Part shown: piece by piece, positions 1-9,497 of the stretch
Numbering within the stretch: the stretch's first letter is position 1
Layout: the number at the start of each line of letters is the position of its first letter
Origin: Clostridia bacterium
Lineage (GTDB): Bacteria > Bacillota > Clostridia > Christensenellales > Borkfalkiaceae
NCBI GenBank assembly: GCA_017415505.1
Contig: JAFQGG010000012.1
Span: 1-33,684 of the forward strand
Length of the DNA: 33,684 nucleotides
Direction of reading: 5' to 3'
Program-made: the position numbers and the translations under genes
The notes under the pieces: generated by a model
The model's database searches: none
What the model saw: the letters and a program-made list of their open reading frames with translations, nothing else
What the model was told of the DNA's origin: nothing

Positions 1-24
1 AAACTTAACCATGGTTAAGTTTTT
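1..24. repeat. Palindromic repeat at the window edge
   Basis: The window opens inside a palindrome with core AACTTAACCATGGTTAAGTT (centre between 11 and 12-13). The same core forms a longer, 32-bp perfect palindrome at 30081-30112 and a half copy ends at 29988. The left arm is cut by the window edge, so the full length is unknown. Two copies about 30 kb apart suggest a family of dispersed intergenic repeats rather than a gene-specific operator; that is inference. Confidence 0.75.
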
Positions 25-93
25 GAAACGAAGTTATTACAAACAAAAAAACGTCGAAACGATAGTGTATTAACTCTATATATAAAATGAGGA

Positions 94-129
94 AGCGGAT
101 GCTTGAAAATCAAGCACCCGCTCTTTTTT
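94..129 (+). terminator. Intrinsic terminator hairpin
   Basis: A 13-bp stem with one A-C mismatch (AGCGGATGCTTGA with TCAAGCACCCGCT, loop AAA) is followed on the plus strand by CTTTTTTTA. The clean T-run is on the plus strand, so it best stops transcription entering from the left. It also lies downstream of the minus-strand gene ending at 188, where the following sequence is only TTTTATATATA, so two-way action is possible but weaker. Confidence 0.7.
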
Positions 130-187
130 AACGCTTTCCGCTCACCGAAATCGTTTTTAAGGAGATTTCTCTCCTACCTCTCTTTCT

Positions 188-2905
188 TTATTGTTGTAAA
201 GCGTTCCATTCATCAATCGAACCCTTCGTTCCGAAGGTAAACAAACTGCTAACAGCATAATCGGTGTACAATTTCACCGTAGTAAAGCTCTTCGCTACGC
301 TGTCGTAAGATTTAATCGCTTTCTCCATGCTTAAGTTTGTTTCACCCTCGGGTGCTCTAACAACGAACGTACAATCACTAATATCACTCCCTTGCCTAAA
401 CGCACCAACTACCGCGATGTCCGCTTCCGAAGGTCCTACACCTGCCGTTCCTTCAACGAAGACATTCTTCATAATCGCAGCAGAGTTTCCACCAAAGAAG
501 CCGTAGCTGTAACCGCCACATTGCGTAATGTTCGTAAAGCTTACGTCCTTCATAACCGTACCGTTTACAGAACCGAAGAAGGAGCTCCACGTCGTCGCGT
601 CCGCATACAGCTTCATGTTATCCACGGTGTAACCGCGTCCGTCGAAGGTGCTGTATTGCAGCAAAACATCGTAACTACCAGTGCGGTTAAAGCAATCGCC
701 ACCCGTTTGCGCAACGGTCGGCGTTTCGCAAAGGATATCGTTCGCAAGCGCTACGTAGCTTCTCGTAGCCGATTCCATCACTTGCAAGAATCTTGCCTTG
801 GAAGCCGTACCCTTTTGCATATCGCTAATATCGTCGATTGCGTAGGTTACAAGGTCTTGCGTGTAAGAAAGGGTTTCTTCGTTCGTCTTGATTTGAATAA
901 TTCTGCCTCTGCCGAGGTACGTATTTTGATTGCCAGAACCAGCGTACACGCCCTTATCTTCTACGTCTACGGTCACTTTGCCGTCTGCAAACGTGGAAAG
1001 AGAGGTCATATCCACTGCACCGCTTGAAGTGAGCATTTTAACGGAAACGAGCGAAGTACCTTTCACTTCTTTCACGAAAGGATTGTCTTCGAGCGTGCCG
1101 TCTTCCGCGTCCACTTTCAACGCGTGGTAGCTACCCGACCATTTTTCAACCGTCGCGTTGGTTTCAGGCGTGCCGTACGGCGTGTAAATCGTCGTACCCG
1201 TCATATCCGCGCTACCCAAGACTATGAATACGGAGGTCGTCGAAGAGTACGCCGCGTCGCCACCACCAACGTAGATCGTCGAATTAACGAGCCGAGAGCC
1301 TGACGCAAAGTAGCCGAGCACGGGCGAAGTATCGTCCGCAACGCCGTCCACGTAAATATTCTCCACCGTGCCGTAGCAACAGTCGAACAAACCGAGGTTG
1401 GAATGATATAATGCACTACCCGACGTACGGAAACCGATAAATTTCGTATTTTTGATTACCGAACCGCCAACGATTTGACCAAAGAAGGAGTTGTTATCGT
1501 CCGCAAGACGGAAGTTCTTGAACGTATAACCTTGCCCGTCGAAAATACCCGCAAAGCCCGAGCCTCCACCGATACCGATGTTGAAGCAAGGCGCGTTGTG
1601 CGCAATCGTTGCGAAATCGAAGTCGATATCGTTCATGAGAATGAAGTTACCGCCCCAAGCGCCTTGGGAAGCGCTTCTTACGCCGTCAGCCAAACCGCCT
1701 GCCGCCATGAAGGGAGCGGCTTTGCTTGTGTCACCCGTATGTACGTCGCTTGCCTTGGTGATTGCGAAGGTAATGATAGAACCGAAGGTAGCTTCTACCG
1801 TTTCGCCCGCCGTTTCAATCACGAGCGTTTGCGGTACTTCAAAGTAATCACTCTTATCCAAACCGACGAACGCTTCGCCGTGTACGGAGATTGCGTTGCC
1901 TTCTACCGCGTACAAGCTGGTGTCGAGTTCGTTACCCGCAAGCGTTACCGATTCTACTTCGGTGCTCGCCAATTCGTAGGTGAAATCGTTGACAACCGTT
2001 TCGCCGTTATCGTTCGTTTGACGGATTACGAAATATTTTTCGTTTACCTGTTTCGTGGGAGCGTTTACCGTTACGGAAACCGTCTTTTCAAGCGTATTGC
2101 CGTTTACGGTCGCCGTTGCTTTAAGGGTAGCCGTACCCTTTTGCACAACGCTTACAAGACCGTTTTTATCGACGGTAATCGCGTCGCCCTCTTTGCTCCA
2201 ATCAACCTCGATTTCGTCCGTAGCAACTACTTCCATACCGCCGACCTTGAAGCTTGCTTGATAGCCGTCCGTATTCCCAACGGAAAGGGCTTCCCCGCCG
2301 TTGAGGGTAAGGCTGGAATTTTCATCCGCAGCCGCCGCAAGCGTCGTAATCAATGGATTGTTATAGCCGTTCAATTCACTCACTTGGAAGAATTTCGCTA
2401 CGTAGGAAATACTTCTCGTTACGGTGTTTTCGGAATACTTATAGCTACCGTCCGCGTATTTTGCATACGCTCTCGCCGAGATCGGCGTGTTATAGAAGGC
2501 TTCGGGGAACGCGCCCGTTTCACCCGTGTTTACGAGTACGCTGTTGTACGATCTGGAATTTTCGTCCTCTTCGTCGATCCACTTCTCCGTTTTGATCGTC
2601 AACGCGGTTGCCGTACCGCTCGTTTCGTCTACGGTAAGCTCACCCGTTACGCCCGCCTCGGGCATAAGAACCGTACCCATTTCCACGATTCCGCTTTCTT
2701 CGTACTGTGCGTCCGTCATATCGAGTTTCGCCGTGAAACGCAAGCCTTGGGGCTCGCCCATACGAATCGACATGCCGTCCAACATTTTCAAGCCTTCCAA
2801 CACGGGAGCGGAGTCCGCACCCGCAAAGTTTACCGCCGCGATACCGCCACCGATAGCAAGCGTGCACGCAAGCGCCGCATAAGCGATCATTCTACTTTTT
2901 TTCAT
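188..2905 (-). CDS. Secreted Ig-like / beta-helix surface protein (905 aa)
   Basis: Start chosen at 2905 (ATG AAA AAA AGT) because AGGAGGTGG lies 6-7 bases upstream; an in-frame upstream start at 2932 has no such site. Residues 1 to about 35 are a signal peptide (KK, hydrophobic stretch, A-x-A region) without a lipobox Cys. A Big_2-type bacterial Ig-like domain is seen around residues 205-285 (pattern ATDEIEVDWS, VSVVQKGTATLKATAT). Two beta-helix-like modules follow, each built around a FDGQGYTFKNF or FDGRGYTVDNM motif and then FFG...MKDVSF. The same motif family occurs in the neighbouring 1473-aa lipoprotein. No cell-wall sorting signal or enzyme motif was recognised, so how it stays on the cell and what it binds are unknown. 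It is the last gene of the cluster and overlaps the stop of the 44-aa ORF by one base. Confidence 0.9.
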   Translation of the reverse strand: MKKSRMIAYAALACTLAIGGGIAAVNFAGADSAPVLEGLKMLDGMSIRMGEPQGLRFTAKLDMTDAQYEESGIVEMGTVLMPEAGVTGELTVDETSGTATALTIKTEKWIDEEDENSRSYNSVLVNTGETGAFPEAFYNTPISARAYAKYADGSYKYSENTVTRSISYVAKFFQVSELNGYNNPLITTLAAAADENSSLTLNGGEALSVGNTDGYQASFKVGGMEVVATDEIEVDWSKEGDAITVDKNGLVSVVQKGTATLKATATVNGNTLEKTVSVTVNAPTKQVNEKYFVIRQTNDNGETVVNDFTYELASTEVESVTLAGNELDTSLYAVEGNAISVHGEAFVGLDKSDYFEVPQTLVIETAGETVEATFGSIITFAITKASDVHTGDTSKAAPFMAAGGLADGVRSASQGAWGGNFILMNDIDFDFATIAHNAPCFNIGIGGGSGFAGIFDGQGYTFKNFRLADDNNSFFGQIVGGSVIKNTKFIGFRTSGSALYHSNLGLFDCCYGTVENIYVDGVADDTSPVLGYFASGSRLVNSTIYVGGGDAAYSSTTSVFIVLGSADMTGTTIYTPYGTPETNATVEKWSGSYHALKVDAEDGTLEDNPFVKEVKGTSLVSVKMLTSSGAVDMTSLSTFADGKVTVDVEDKGVYAGSGNQNTYLGRGRIIQIKTNEETLSYTQDLVTYAIDDISDMQKGTASKARFLQVMESATRSYVALANDILCETPTVAQTGGDCFNRTGSYDVLLQYSTFDGRGYTVDNMKLYADATTWSSFFGSVNGTVMKDVSFTNITQCGGYSYGFFGGNSAAIMKNVFVEGTAGVGPSEADIAVVGAFRQGSDISDCTFVVRAPEGETNLSMEKAIKSYDSVAKSFTTVKLYTDYAVSSLFTFGTKGSIDEWNALQQ

Positions 2906-3039
2906 TAGAATCCACCTCCTATGTCGTTCCAACCCTCGGGGATTCCCCCTACGTTGTCGCTCGAAGACGAAGTGATTACGTCTTCATTTGCAAATACCCG
3001 AATTTTTAACTCGGGAGTGCTGTAATTAGATGTTTTCAT
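2905..3039 (-). CDS. 44-aa small peptide coupled to the downstream surface protein
   Basis: The ORF reads M-K-T-S-N-Y-S-T-P-E-L-K-I-R-V-F-A-N-E-D then V-I-T-S-S-S-S-D-N and a Gly-rich tail ending GGGF. ATG at 3039 has GGAGG seven bases upstream, and the TAA stop shares its last A with the ATG of the next gene (TAATG), the usual layout for translational coupling. The ribosome binding site of the next gene lies inside the 3' end of this ORF. It has no signal peptide or membrane segment. Short peptides with a 'YxxPxxxxxxFxxEDVIxxSS' layout are, to my recollection, common hypothetical proteins in Clostridia; I could not search for them. Function unknown; it may act as a translated leader. Confidence 0.72.
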   Translation of the reverse strand: MKTSNYSTPELKIRVFANEDVITSSSSDNVGGIPEGWNDIGGGF

Positions 3040-3073
3040 CTTTTTGCCTCCAAATTTATTACTTTTATCTTCG

Positions 3074-3114
3074 GGCGCACCGACCGAATGTGAGCGTTTT
3101 ACGGTCGGTGCGCC
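3074..3114 (-). promoter_or_regulatory. Intercistronic hairpin without U-tract
   Basis: A perfect 13-bp stem (GGCGCACCGACCG with CGGTCGGTGCGCC) and 15-base loop lies just after the stop of the 1473-aa lipoprotein and before the 44-aa ORF. On the minus strand it is followed by A-rich sequence, so it does not look like a terminator in the direction of the operon. The T-rich flank (TTATTTTT) is on the plus-strand side. It is more likely a 3'-end stabiliser, processing site or partial attenuator that sets different levels for flanking genes. Confidence 0.6.
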
Positions 3115-3129
3115 TTATTTTTGTATTGC

Positions 3130-6100
3130 TTATGCAACCGTGATTTCCACGCTCTTTACCAATCTGCCGTACGCGTACAGATCCAGCGTGATTTTACCCG
3201 AAGCGTTCGCAAGCACCTCGAAGGTGTGTACCGTGGACGCGTTGGGAGGATCGTTTTCCTTCTTATCTACCGCCTTCGCGTCGCCCGTGATCTTGATCTC
3301 GTATTGGTTAGCGTTGAGATAAGGCACGGTTGCGGTGAAGGTCGAGCCTTTTTGCACCGTCGTCTTCGAGGGCGTGAGCGTGAGGAAGGAAAGCGTGCTC
3401 TTCATGACGGGTAAACCGCTCGAAATATCCCAAAGCGTTTCGTCGTAGCCCGTATAATCGTAGCTCGCGCTTTGATACTCTTCAAGAGTGTAGTAGGTAA
3501 CGCCCTTGATATCGGCGGGTTTGACCGTATTCACGCCGTAAACCATGTAGCAGTTTTCGAACGTGCCTTTGTTATTACCTTCCTGTACGAAGCCGTTGGT
3601 CTTATTCGCAACCCCTACGCCACCTAAATACACTACGCAGTTTTTGAAGGTCGCACCGTCGCTCCAATACGACATAACGCCGAAGTTGTAGTTTTCGAAC
3701 GCGGAGATTTGCATATCCATCGAAACGAACACGTTTTCAAACGTACCGAACGCGGAGTAGCAAAGCACGCCAAACGCCTGCCCGTAGAACATCTTAGGCA
3801 TGAGCGCGATATTCTTGATAACGCCGTTTTTGCCAAGCGTACCAAAGAGCGAAGTGCCGTGCATATACATATCGTAGTTTTTAAGCACGTGTCCTTGTCC
3901 GTCGAATACGCCTTGGAAGCCCGCGACGTCCGAAGCTACGCGCACGGCGGGATCGTAAGGCGCGTGCTTGGTCGAAATTGCGTACGCTTCGAAGTTGATA
4001 TCCGCTGTGAGCGCGTACCATTCGTAATCGCCCCAGCGCGTATCCTCCGCCACCGCCGTCGACACGATCGGGTTCGCGTAGTTGGTTACGGTGAACACGT
4101 TTATAAACTGTTCGCGCGTGGAAATTTCGTTGTAGTTGTACACCTTTATTTCTACGCTTGCAACGCCCGCGTCGGATACGACGTTGATCGCCGTTCTACC
4201 CGTGCCTACCGCCGTTACCAAACCGTTCGAATCTACCGTCGCCACCGCTATATTCGTAGACGCGTATTGCGCGCCGACGAGCGCCGTGCCGTCTTTACCC
4301 AAAATTTGCCAAGTCTTACCGCCGTCCTTGTTCGTGAAGATATTCGCCTCGAACGCGTTGAGTTCCATGGTGTTTTCCATTTTCTCCACGGTCACGACGA
4401 GCGTATCCGCCACGCAACCGAACATATAGAAGGTGAACGTAATATCCGCTCCGCAAAGCGTTTTTTCCGCCACGAACGAATAGGCGGTTTTCTCCGTTAC
4501 GGGCTCTTTCGTGAGCGTACCCGCGGAAGCCGTGATAATCGCGTAACCCTTTTCAAATTCGCCAATCGAAACGGTGATCGTTTCGTCCGCCAAAATCGCC
4601 GTCTTGGTCGCGTCGATATCGAACTGCGCAAGCGTGCTATGCATAACGGGCAAGCTACCGTCCAAGCACCAAATCGCGCTGTCAAAGCCCGTATAATCGT
4701 AGGTTTGCGTTTGGTATTCGTCCTCGTCGTACACGGTGAGTCCGTTAATACCGCTCGGCGCGGATACGTTTTCACCGCATACCACGTAGCAATTCTCCAC
4801 CGTGGTGTTCTTTATGCTCGCGATAAACGGGCTTGCGTTTGCGTTTTTGTTTGCAAAACCGCCCATATAGACTACGCAGTTTTTCACCGTCGCGCCGTCC
4901 GCCGCGTAGGCGAGTGCGCCGAACTTGCCCGGTTTGAAGTCTTCGCTTGCGTGCTCGTAAGCAACGAACACGTTTTCGAGCGTACCGAAGACGTTGTAAG
5001 CAACCACGCCCGCGGGGCACGCGAAATAACACGTAGGAATAAACGCCACGTTCTTCACCACGCCCTCTTTACCGATCGTGCCGAAGAAAGAGGTATTGCT
5101 CATTTTGTCAATTTCGTTATCAAACCACGCGTCGTCGAAGTTTCTAATCGTATGACCTTGCCCGTCGAATACGCCGTAGAAGCCTGCGTTGTCTTTCGCG
5201 TCGCCGACGAACGCGGGCCAACGGCAGGTAACTGCCTTTCTAGCGAAATCGAGATCCGCCGTAAGGGCGTACCATTGATACGCGCCGTAGTAGCTATTCC
5301 CCGCGATATCCGTCGTACCCGCCGAAGCGCCGTAATGCTCGGTCGTGAACGCGTTTATAAACGCTTCTACCGTGCCAATTTCATGGTACTCGTATACGCG
5401 AACGGTAAGTTCTATCGGGCTACCGCTTGCGGGCGTGACGGTGATTGTCGTCTTACCTGCTCCGCGACCCGCCAAAACGCCGTCGGGCGAGATAACCGCC
5501 ACTTTGGTGTCCGCCGAAGCGAAGGTTGCGCCCGTGTACACCCCGCCGTTTGCTTTCGTGATTCGAACGGATTTCTGCTTCGATACGTTGCTGAAAAGGA
5601 TCGCTTCGCCTTCCGTCGCGGAAAGGGTGGGCACGTTCATAACGGCGAGCTTTTTCAATTGATCAAATTCGCTCTTCGCCGTCTTGAACACGGGGATCGA
5701 ACCGCTCGTATCCCAAAGGGAGGATTCGTAGCCCGTATAATCGTAATTGTCTATCCATTCGTATTCGAGCACGCTGTAATAATTCAAACCTTCGCTCGTG
5801 TAACTCGTAGTCATATTGTCGCCGTATACCGCGTAGCAGTTTTCAAACTTGCAATCGCCGGGAAGCCAACCGATCATGGAACCCGCCCTGCCTTCTTCGT
5901 ACAAAACGCCCGTGATATACGATACGCAGTTTTTAATCGTCGCGCCGTTGGGTGCGTAAATCAAACCGCCGAAGTAGGTCGAAGGGAAGATTTCTTTGGA
6001 CAAGTCGCCCGCAATAAAGACGTTCTCCACCGTACCGAAGCCGTTGACGGCAATTACGCCACTTGCCAAGCCTTGCGCGGATTTTAAGATAAAGCCGATA

Positions 6101-7551
6101 TTTTTCACCACACCCTCTTTGCCGATCGTACCGAACAGGCTCGCGTTACTGCCGTTGAGGGAGAAGTTCTTTACCGTATGTCCCTGTCCGTCGATCACGC
6201 CGTTAAAGCCTGCATTGTCTACGGGCGAGAAATACGCGAGGTCGTGATAGAATTTATGCTTGCTCGAACACGACATTCCGTTCATATCGATATCCGCCGT
6301 GAGGACGTAGTACCCGCAATAGTAGGTTTCCTCGGGTACGGAAGAATGGCCAACGGATGCGCCTGCAAGGAAAATTTCCGCAAACTGTTGCGCCGTGGAA
6401 ATTTCCGCCGTGATAAGCACGCCTTTGACGTAGCAGGCGTAGCCGTTGTCGCCGTAAACCACCCAAGTGCGTTCGCCGTAGGTGTTCGCGCCAAATACGA
6501 GCGCACCGTTCGCGTTCAAAAGATTCGTTTTCAAATCCGTCGAGTCAAAGACTTTCGTTACCTTCGAACCGTCGCCGAAGCAATCCTCAAACGTGCTACC
6601 CGCACAATACTTCGAAGCAACGAAACGGTAGGAATCAAATTCGTCCGTCTTATCGAGAATCTCAAGTTCGAGGTTGATTTTCACGCGCGTCAAAAGCTCC
6701 GTCTCGCCGTCCGTATACTTCACCGTGACGTAGGTTTCCGTCGTTTGGTCGGTCACGTTCGTGATCGCACCGCTTTGCGATACGGAAATAAGCGTATCGT
6801 CGTACTCGTAGCTCAAAACGGGCGATTGCACCGTTTGTCCGTCTACCTTGACCGTGAAATTAAGCGTTTCACCGATTTTATCTCTCGATTTCAAGGTAAT
6901 CTCCGAGCGATCGGCTACGATTGCGGAATCAAGCACTACTTGCACCTTGACGACCGCGTATTCCACGAAAGTACCCCAAACGGCTTTTACCGTCACTTCC
7001 GTTTCACCCGCTTTAAGCGCGGTGATTTCGCCCTCTTCCGATACGGAAACGGTATCCCCCTCGTACAAATAGGTAAACGAAGCGTCCACCTCCTCGCCTT
7101 TATAGGCGAGTACGGGTGCAAGCGGGAAAGTGTTGCCTTTAAGAATACTCAACGGTTTTTCCGTGCCCGTCACTTCCAAAGTGTGGCGCACGCCACTCGC
7201 CACGACCGTGACGACGCATTGCGCTTGGTATTCCCCGCAAACGACGGTAATCATCGCCGTGCCTTCTTTGATGGCAACTACTTTGCCGTTGTCCACGCTT
7301 GCAACCTCGGGGTTGGACGAACTCCAAACGAGCGCGCCCGTGAGGTTTTCAGTTTCCGCAAACAGCGTCGCCTCTTCGAGCAAATCGAGGGTGAGCATGG
7401 TCTTGCTCAACTCGATACTGCTCTGCGTTTCGACGGTCGAATCGCCCGAGCTACTCGAAGACGAATCGTCGTCTTTACAAGCGACGACCGTGCCCGCCGC
7501 CGCAAACGCAAGCGTCAACGCCAAAAGTTTCCAAAAAGTTACTTTTTTCAT
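3130..7551 (-). CDS. Large lipoprotein with Ig-like domains and three beta-helix modules (1473 aa)
   Basis: ATG at 7551 is preceded by AAGGAGG at a spacing of seven. The N-terminus is a lipoprotein signal (hydrophobic run, TVVAC with Cys25) followed by an Asp/Ser-rich linker (DDDSSSSSSGDS). Big_2-like Ig domains occupy roughly residues 45-115, 125-205 and 207-295. Then come three related modules of about 245 residues (about 385-625, 725-970, 1140-1385), each with ALTADI(D/N) start, (V/I)(F/D)DGQGH core, (S)LFGT(I/L)GK(E/N)GV(V/I)KN, (V/F)GT.EN(V)F(V/I) and NC(Y/V) motifs and a Y-D-Y-T-G-Y/F ending; short Ig-like segments (about 640-718 and 1060-1138) separate them. This is a parallel beta-helix-like (GLUG/right-handed helix) architecture on the outer face of the membrane. 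A glycan-binding or adhesive role is inferred from its place in a sugar uptake cluster; no catalytic residues were identified. Confidence 0.92.
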   Translation of the reverse strand: MKKVTFWKLLALTLAFAAAGTVVACKDDDSSSSSSGDSTVETQSSIELSKTMLTLDLLEEATLFAETENLTGALVWSSSNPEVASVDNGKVVAIKEGTAMITVVCGEYQAQCVVTVVASGVRHTLEVTGTEKPLSILKGNTFPLAPVLAYKGEEVDASFTYLYEGDTVSVSEEGEITALKAGETEVTVKAVWGTFVEYAVVKVQVVLDSAIVADRSEITLKSRDKIGETLNFTVKVDGQTVQSPVLSYEYDDTLISVSQSGAITNVTDQTTETYVTVKYTDGETELLTRVKINLELEILDKTDEFDSYRFVASKYCAGSTFEDCFGDGSKVTKVFDSTDLKTNLLNANGALVFGANTYGERTWVVYGDNGYACYVKGVLITAEISTAQQFAEIFLAGASVGHSSVPEETYYCGYYVLTADIDMNGMSCSSKHKFYHDLAYFSPVDNAGFNGVIDGQGHTVKNFSLNGSNASLFGTIGKEGVVKNIGFILKSAQGLASGVIAVNGFGTVENVFIAGDLSKEIFPSTYFGGLIYAPNGATIKNCVSYITGVLYEEGRAGSMIGWLPGDCKFENCYAVYGDNMTTSYTSEGLNYYSVLEYEWIDNYDYTGYESSLWDTSGSIPVFKTAKSEFDQLKKLAVMNVPTLSATEGEAILFSNVSKQKSVRITKANGGVYTGATFASADTKVAVISPDGVLAGRGAGKTTITVTPASGSPIELTVRVYEYHEIGTVEAFINAFTTEHYGASAGTTDIAGNSYYGAYQWYALTADLDFARKAVTCRWPAFVGDAKDNAGFYGVFDGQGHTIRNFDDAWFDNEIDKMSNTSFFGTIGKEGVVKNVAFIPTCYFACPAGVVAYNVFGTLENVFVAYEHASEDFKPGKFGALAYAADGATVKNCVVYMGGFANKNANASPFIASIKNTTVENCYVVCGENVSAPSGINGLTVYDEDEYQTQTYDYTGFDSAIWCLDGSLPVMHSTLAQFDIDATKTAILADETITVSIGEFEKGYAIITASAGTLTKEPVTEKTAYSFVAEKTLCGADITFTFYMFGCVADTLVVTVEKMENTMELNAFEANIFTNKDGGKTWQILGKDGTALVGAQYASTNIAVATVDSNGLVTAVGTGRTAINVVSDAGVASVEIKVYNYNEISTREQFINVFTVTNYANPIVSTAVAEDTRWGDYEWYALTADINFEAYAISTKHAPYDPAVRVASDVAGFQGVFDGQGHVLKNYDMYMHGTSLFGTLGKNGVIKNIALMPKMFYGQAFGVLCYSAFGTFENVFVSMDMQISAFENYNFGVMSYWSDGATFKNCVVYLGGVGVANKTNGFVQEGNNKGTFENCYMVYGVNTVKPADIKGVTYYTLEEYQSASYDYTGYDETLWDISSGLPVMKSTLSFLTLTPSKTTVQKGSTFTATVPYLNANQYEIKITGDAKAVDKKENDPPNASTVHTFEVLANASGKITLDLYAYGRLVKSVEITVA

Positions 7552-7563
7552 CTTTTTTCCTCC

Positions 7564-9486
7564 TTATTCCTTATATTTGCCCATTCCGACCAACGCGCAA
7601 TCGCTTGCAAGCGTCGCTTTTGCCCACGCATAGTAGTCGGGCGTAAGCTTGTTTTGATACAGTTCGGTTATAATATAGAGCAAGGTCAAGCGTTCGCAAA
7701 CGATATGTCCGTATACCTTTTCGTATTTCGCGGGATCGAAAAGCTTCAAGCTCTCCACCTTGGAAAGCGCCTCGTCGATATATCCCATCCATTGTTTTAC
7801 CAAGGAATAGGGCCAATACTCGCTTTTAAGCGCTCTGTTATACACGCTGAAATTGCCCGCGTATTTTTCTTCGTCGTGCAATTTAAGAAGGTACGAACGC
7901 ATGGAATAGTAGAGTTCTTTCATAGTATCCGAAGCCTTGCCGTACATGGCGTCGAAGAAATCGTTCGTGAGCTTGCCCACGTCGGCGTTCACGTTCCATT
8001 TGAGTTGCGAATCAAGGAAGGATTTCAAGTTACCCCAACCCGTTTGACCTATAATTTCACGGTTGTACTGTCCTTGGTTGAACAGGTAGTACGCGTTGTT
8101 TTCTGCGAGGAATTGGAAGAGCTCCTGCATATGGTTGAAATTGTCGTAGGGCAACAAATAGTAGAAGAAGTTCGTGCAATAGGTCCACAAATAAATCGTG
8201 TCCGTAAGCGCAGCCCAACCCAATACGTTGTCGTGATATACTTGGTTGATTTTTTCGTAAATGCCCGAAGTATAATCAAGGTAGATAGGCGCGTAGTATA
8301 CGCCGACGTTCTTGCCGAGAATCATACTATCGTCGATAGGCGAGAAAGTGCCGTCCTCGTTCTTTTTCACGGGCGCGTTCGTCGTCGAGTTATACGCGAA
8401 GAAAAGCAAGTCGATATCGTATACGAAATTAGGGTCGTCCTCGTGCAACGAGGTAACGTACGCTTCCATCATTTCGCTCAAATCGTTCATGAACAGAATC
8501 ATAACCGCGCTGTTCGTACCGTATATCTTTTTGTATTCCGTACAAGTCGCGCAGGTACACCAACTATTAATATCCTGTTGCGTGAAGGTGATTGCGGTCA
8601 TGTGTGGCATACCCGCGTACACTTCCTTGAAGGTTTCAAGCGCGCGCTCCAACATGAGCGCATATTCCGTTTCGTCGCCGTGCGCGCTAAAACAAATTTC
8701 GTCCTTCGTGTCCGCCCACCAATAGGGGTGCGCCTCGTCGTAGGGTATCCAATGAATCGAGTTGTGCCACTCTCTACCGCCGACCGTAGGCCAGCCTACG
8801 TCGTGGATACGCATACGCCTTGCCACCGTGGCGTCTACCGTGTGATAACCCGAGGATGGCGCGCGGAACGCGAAATCGGGGATTTCCGTTATATTGAAGT
8901 TTTTCAACGGCATTACGGGCGTGGTGTTGAGCGTGTAGCAATCGTAATAGTATTGCTTGAACCCGAGCGTGTAATTAAGTACTTCGTACACGGAGAACAT
9001 ACTGCCGTATTCGCTACCGCCACAGCAGAAGATATCGTCCCCCACCGTCACGACCTTATAGCCGTCCGAGCCAAGCTCGTCCTTATCCAAAGCGATATTC
9101 GCCGACTTGAACGCTTCCGTTTCGCCTACGGAGATAATTTTCGCGTCTGCCGTCGCACGGGAATCGCTATCGGTTACGACGGGAATTTCCACGCCCGTCG
9201 CTTCGTGCACGAGCGTTTGTATTTCGCTCGCCGCGAAGGAAAGATACGAACCTGCGTTTTCGGGAATGACGATTACGTATTCCGTTCTGCCGTCCTTAAC
9301 GATATACCCGTCGAGGTTTTCCACGACGGAATCGTGCGTGCCGTCCTCGTAATTATTCGGCGGAGTCACCGTCGTCGTGCCCTCGGGCGTCACTACGCCC
9401 GAATTGGACGACTCGTCCCCTCCCTTACACGCACCGCACAAAAGCAACGCTGCCAAAAGCAAAGAAATAGCTTTTATCTTTTTCAT
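7564..9486 (-). CDS. DUF4838 lipoprotein, glycan-associated (640 aa)
   Basis: ATG at 9486 with AAGGAGG upstream. Lipoprotein signal with lipobox LCGAC (Cys20) and an acidic/Ser/Thr linker. From about residue 65 the protein shows an alpha-glucuronidase-like N-terminal region (Y-V-I-V-I-P...A-A-S-E-I-Q-T-L-V) and then a TIM-barrel-like DUF4838 region with FAFRAPSSGYH, HDVGWPTVGGREWHNS, FTQQDINSWCTCATC and YLDYTSGI. The CxCxxC in 'SWCTCATC' recalls DUF4838 members and may be a metal or structural site. DUF4838 proteins are known from polysaccharide-degradation loci and are related to GH67-like folds; enzyme activity here is unproven. Stop is 12 bases before the next start, so it is co-transcribed with the beta-helix lipoprotein. 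Confidence 0.85.
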   Translation of the reverse strand: MKKIKAISLLLAALLLCGACKGGDESSNSGVVTPEGTTTVTPPNNYEDGTHDSVVENLDGYIVKDGRTEYVIVIPENAGSYLSFAASEIQTLVHEATGVEIPVVTDSDSRATADAKIISVGETEAFKSANIALDKDELGSDGYKVVTVGDDIFCCGGSEYGSMFSVYEVLNYTLGFKQYYYDCYTLNTTPVMPLKNFNITEIPDFAFRAPSSGYHTVDATVARRMRIHDVGWPTVGGREWHNSIHWIPYDEAHPYWWADTKDEICFSAHGDETEYALMLERALETFKEVYAGMPHMTAITFTQQDINSWCTCATCTEYKKIYGTNSAVMILFMNDLSEMMEAYVTSLHEDDPNFVYDIDLLFFAYNSTTNAPVKKNEDGTFSPIDDSMILGKNVGVYYAPIYLDYTSGIYEKINQVYHDNVLGWAALTDTIYLWTYCTNFFYYLLPYDNFNHMQELFQFLAENNAYYLFNQGQYNREIIGQTGWGNLKSFLDSQLKWNVNADVGKLTNDFFDAMYGKASDTMKELYYSMRSYLLKLHDEEKYAGNFSVYNRALKSEYWPYSLVKQWMGYIDEALSKVESLKLFDPAKYEKVYGHIVCERLTLLYIITELYQNKLTPDYYAWAKATLASDCALVGMGKYKE

Positions 9487-9497
9487 AATTTACCTCC

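Noticed and set aside
3709-6087. 792-codon open frame on the plus strand
   Set aside because: Antisense to the same lipoprotein gene, with the same composition and no ribosome binding site.
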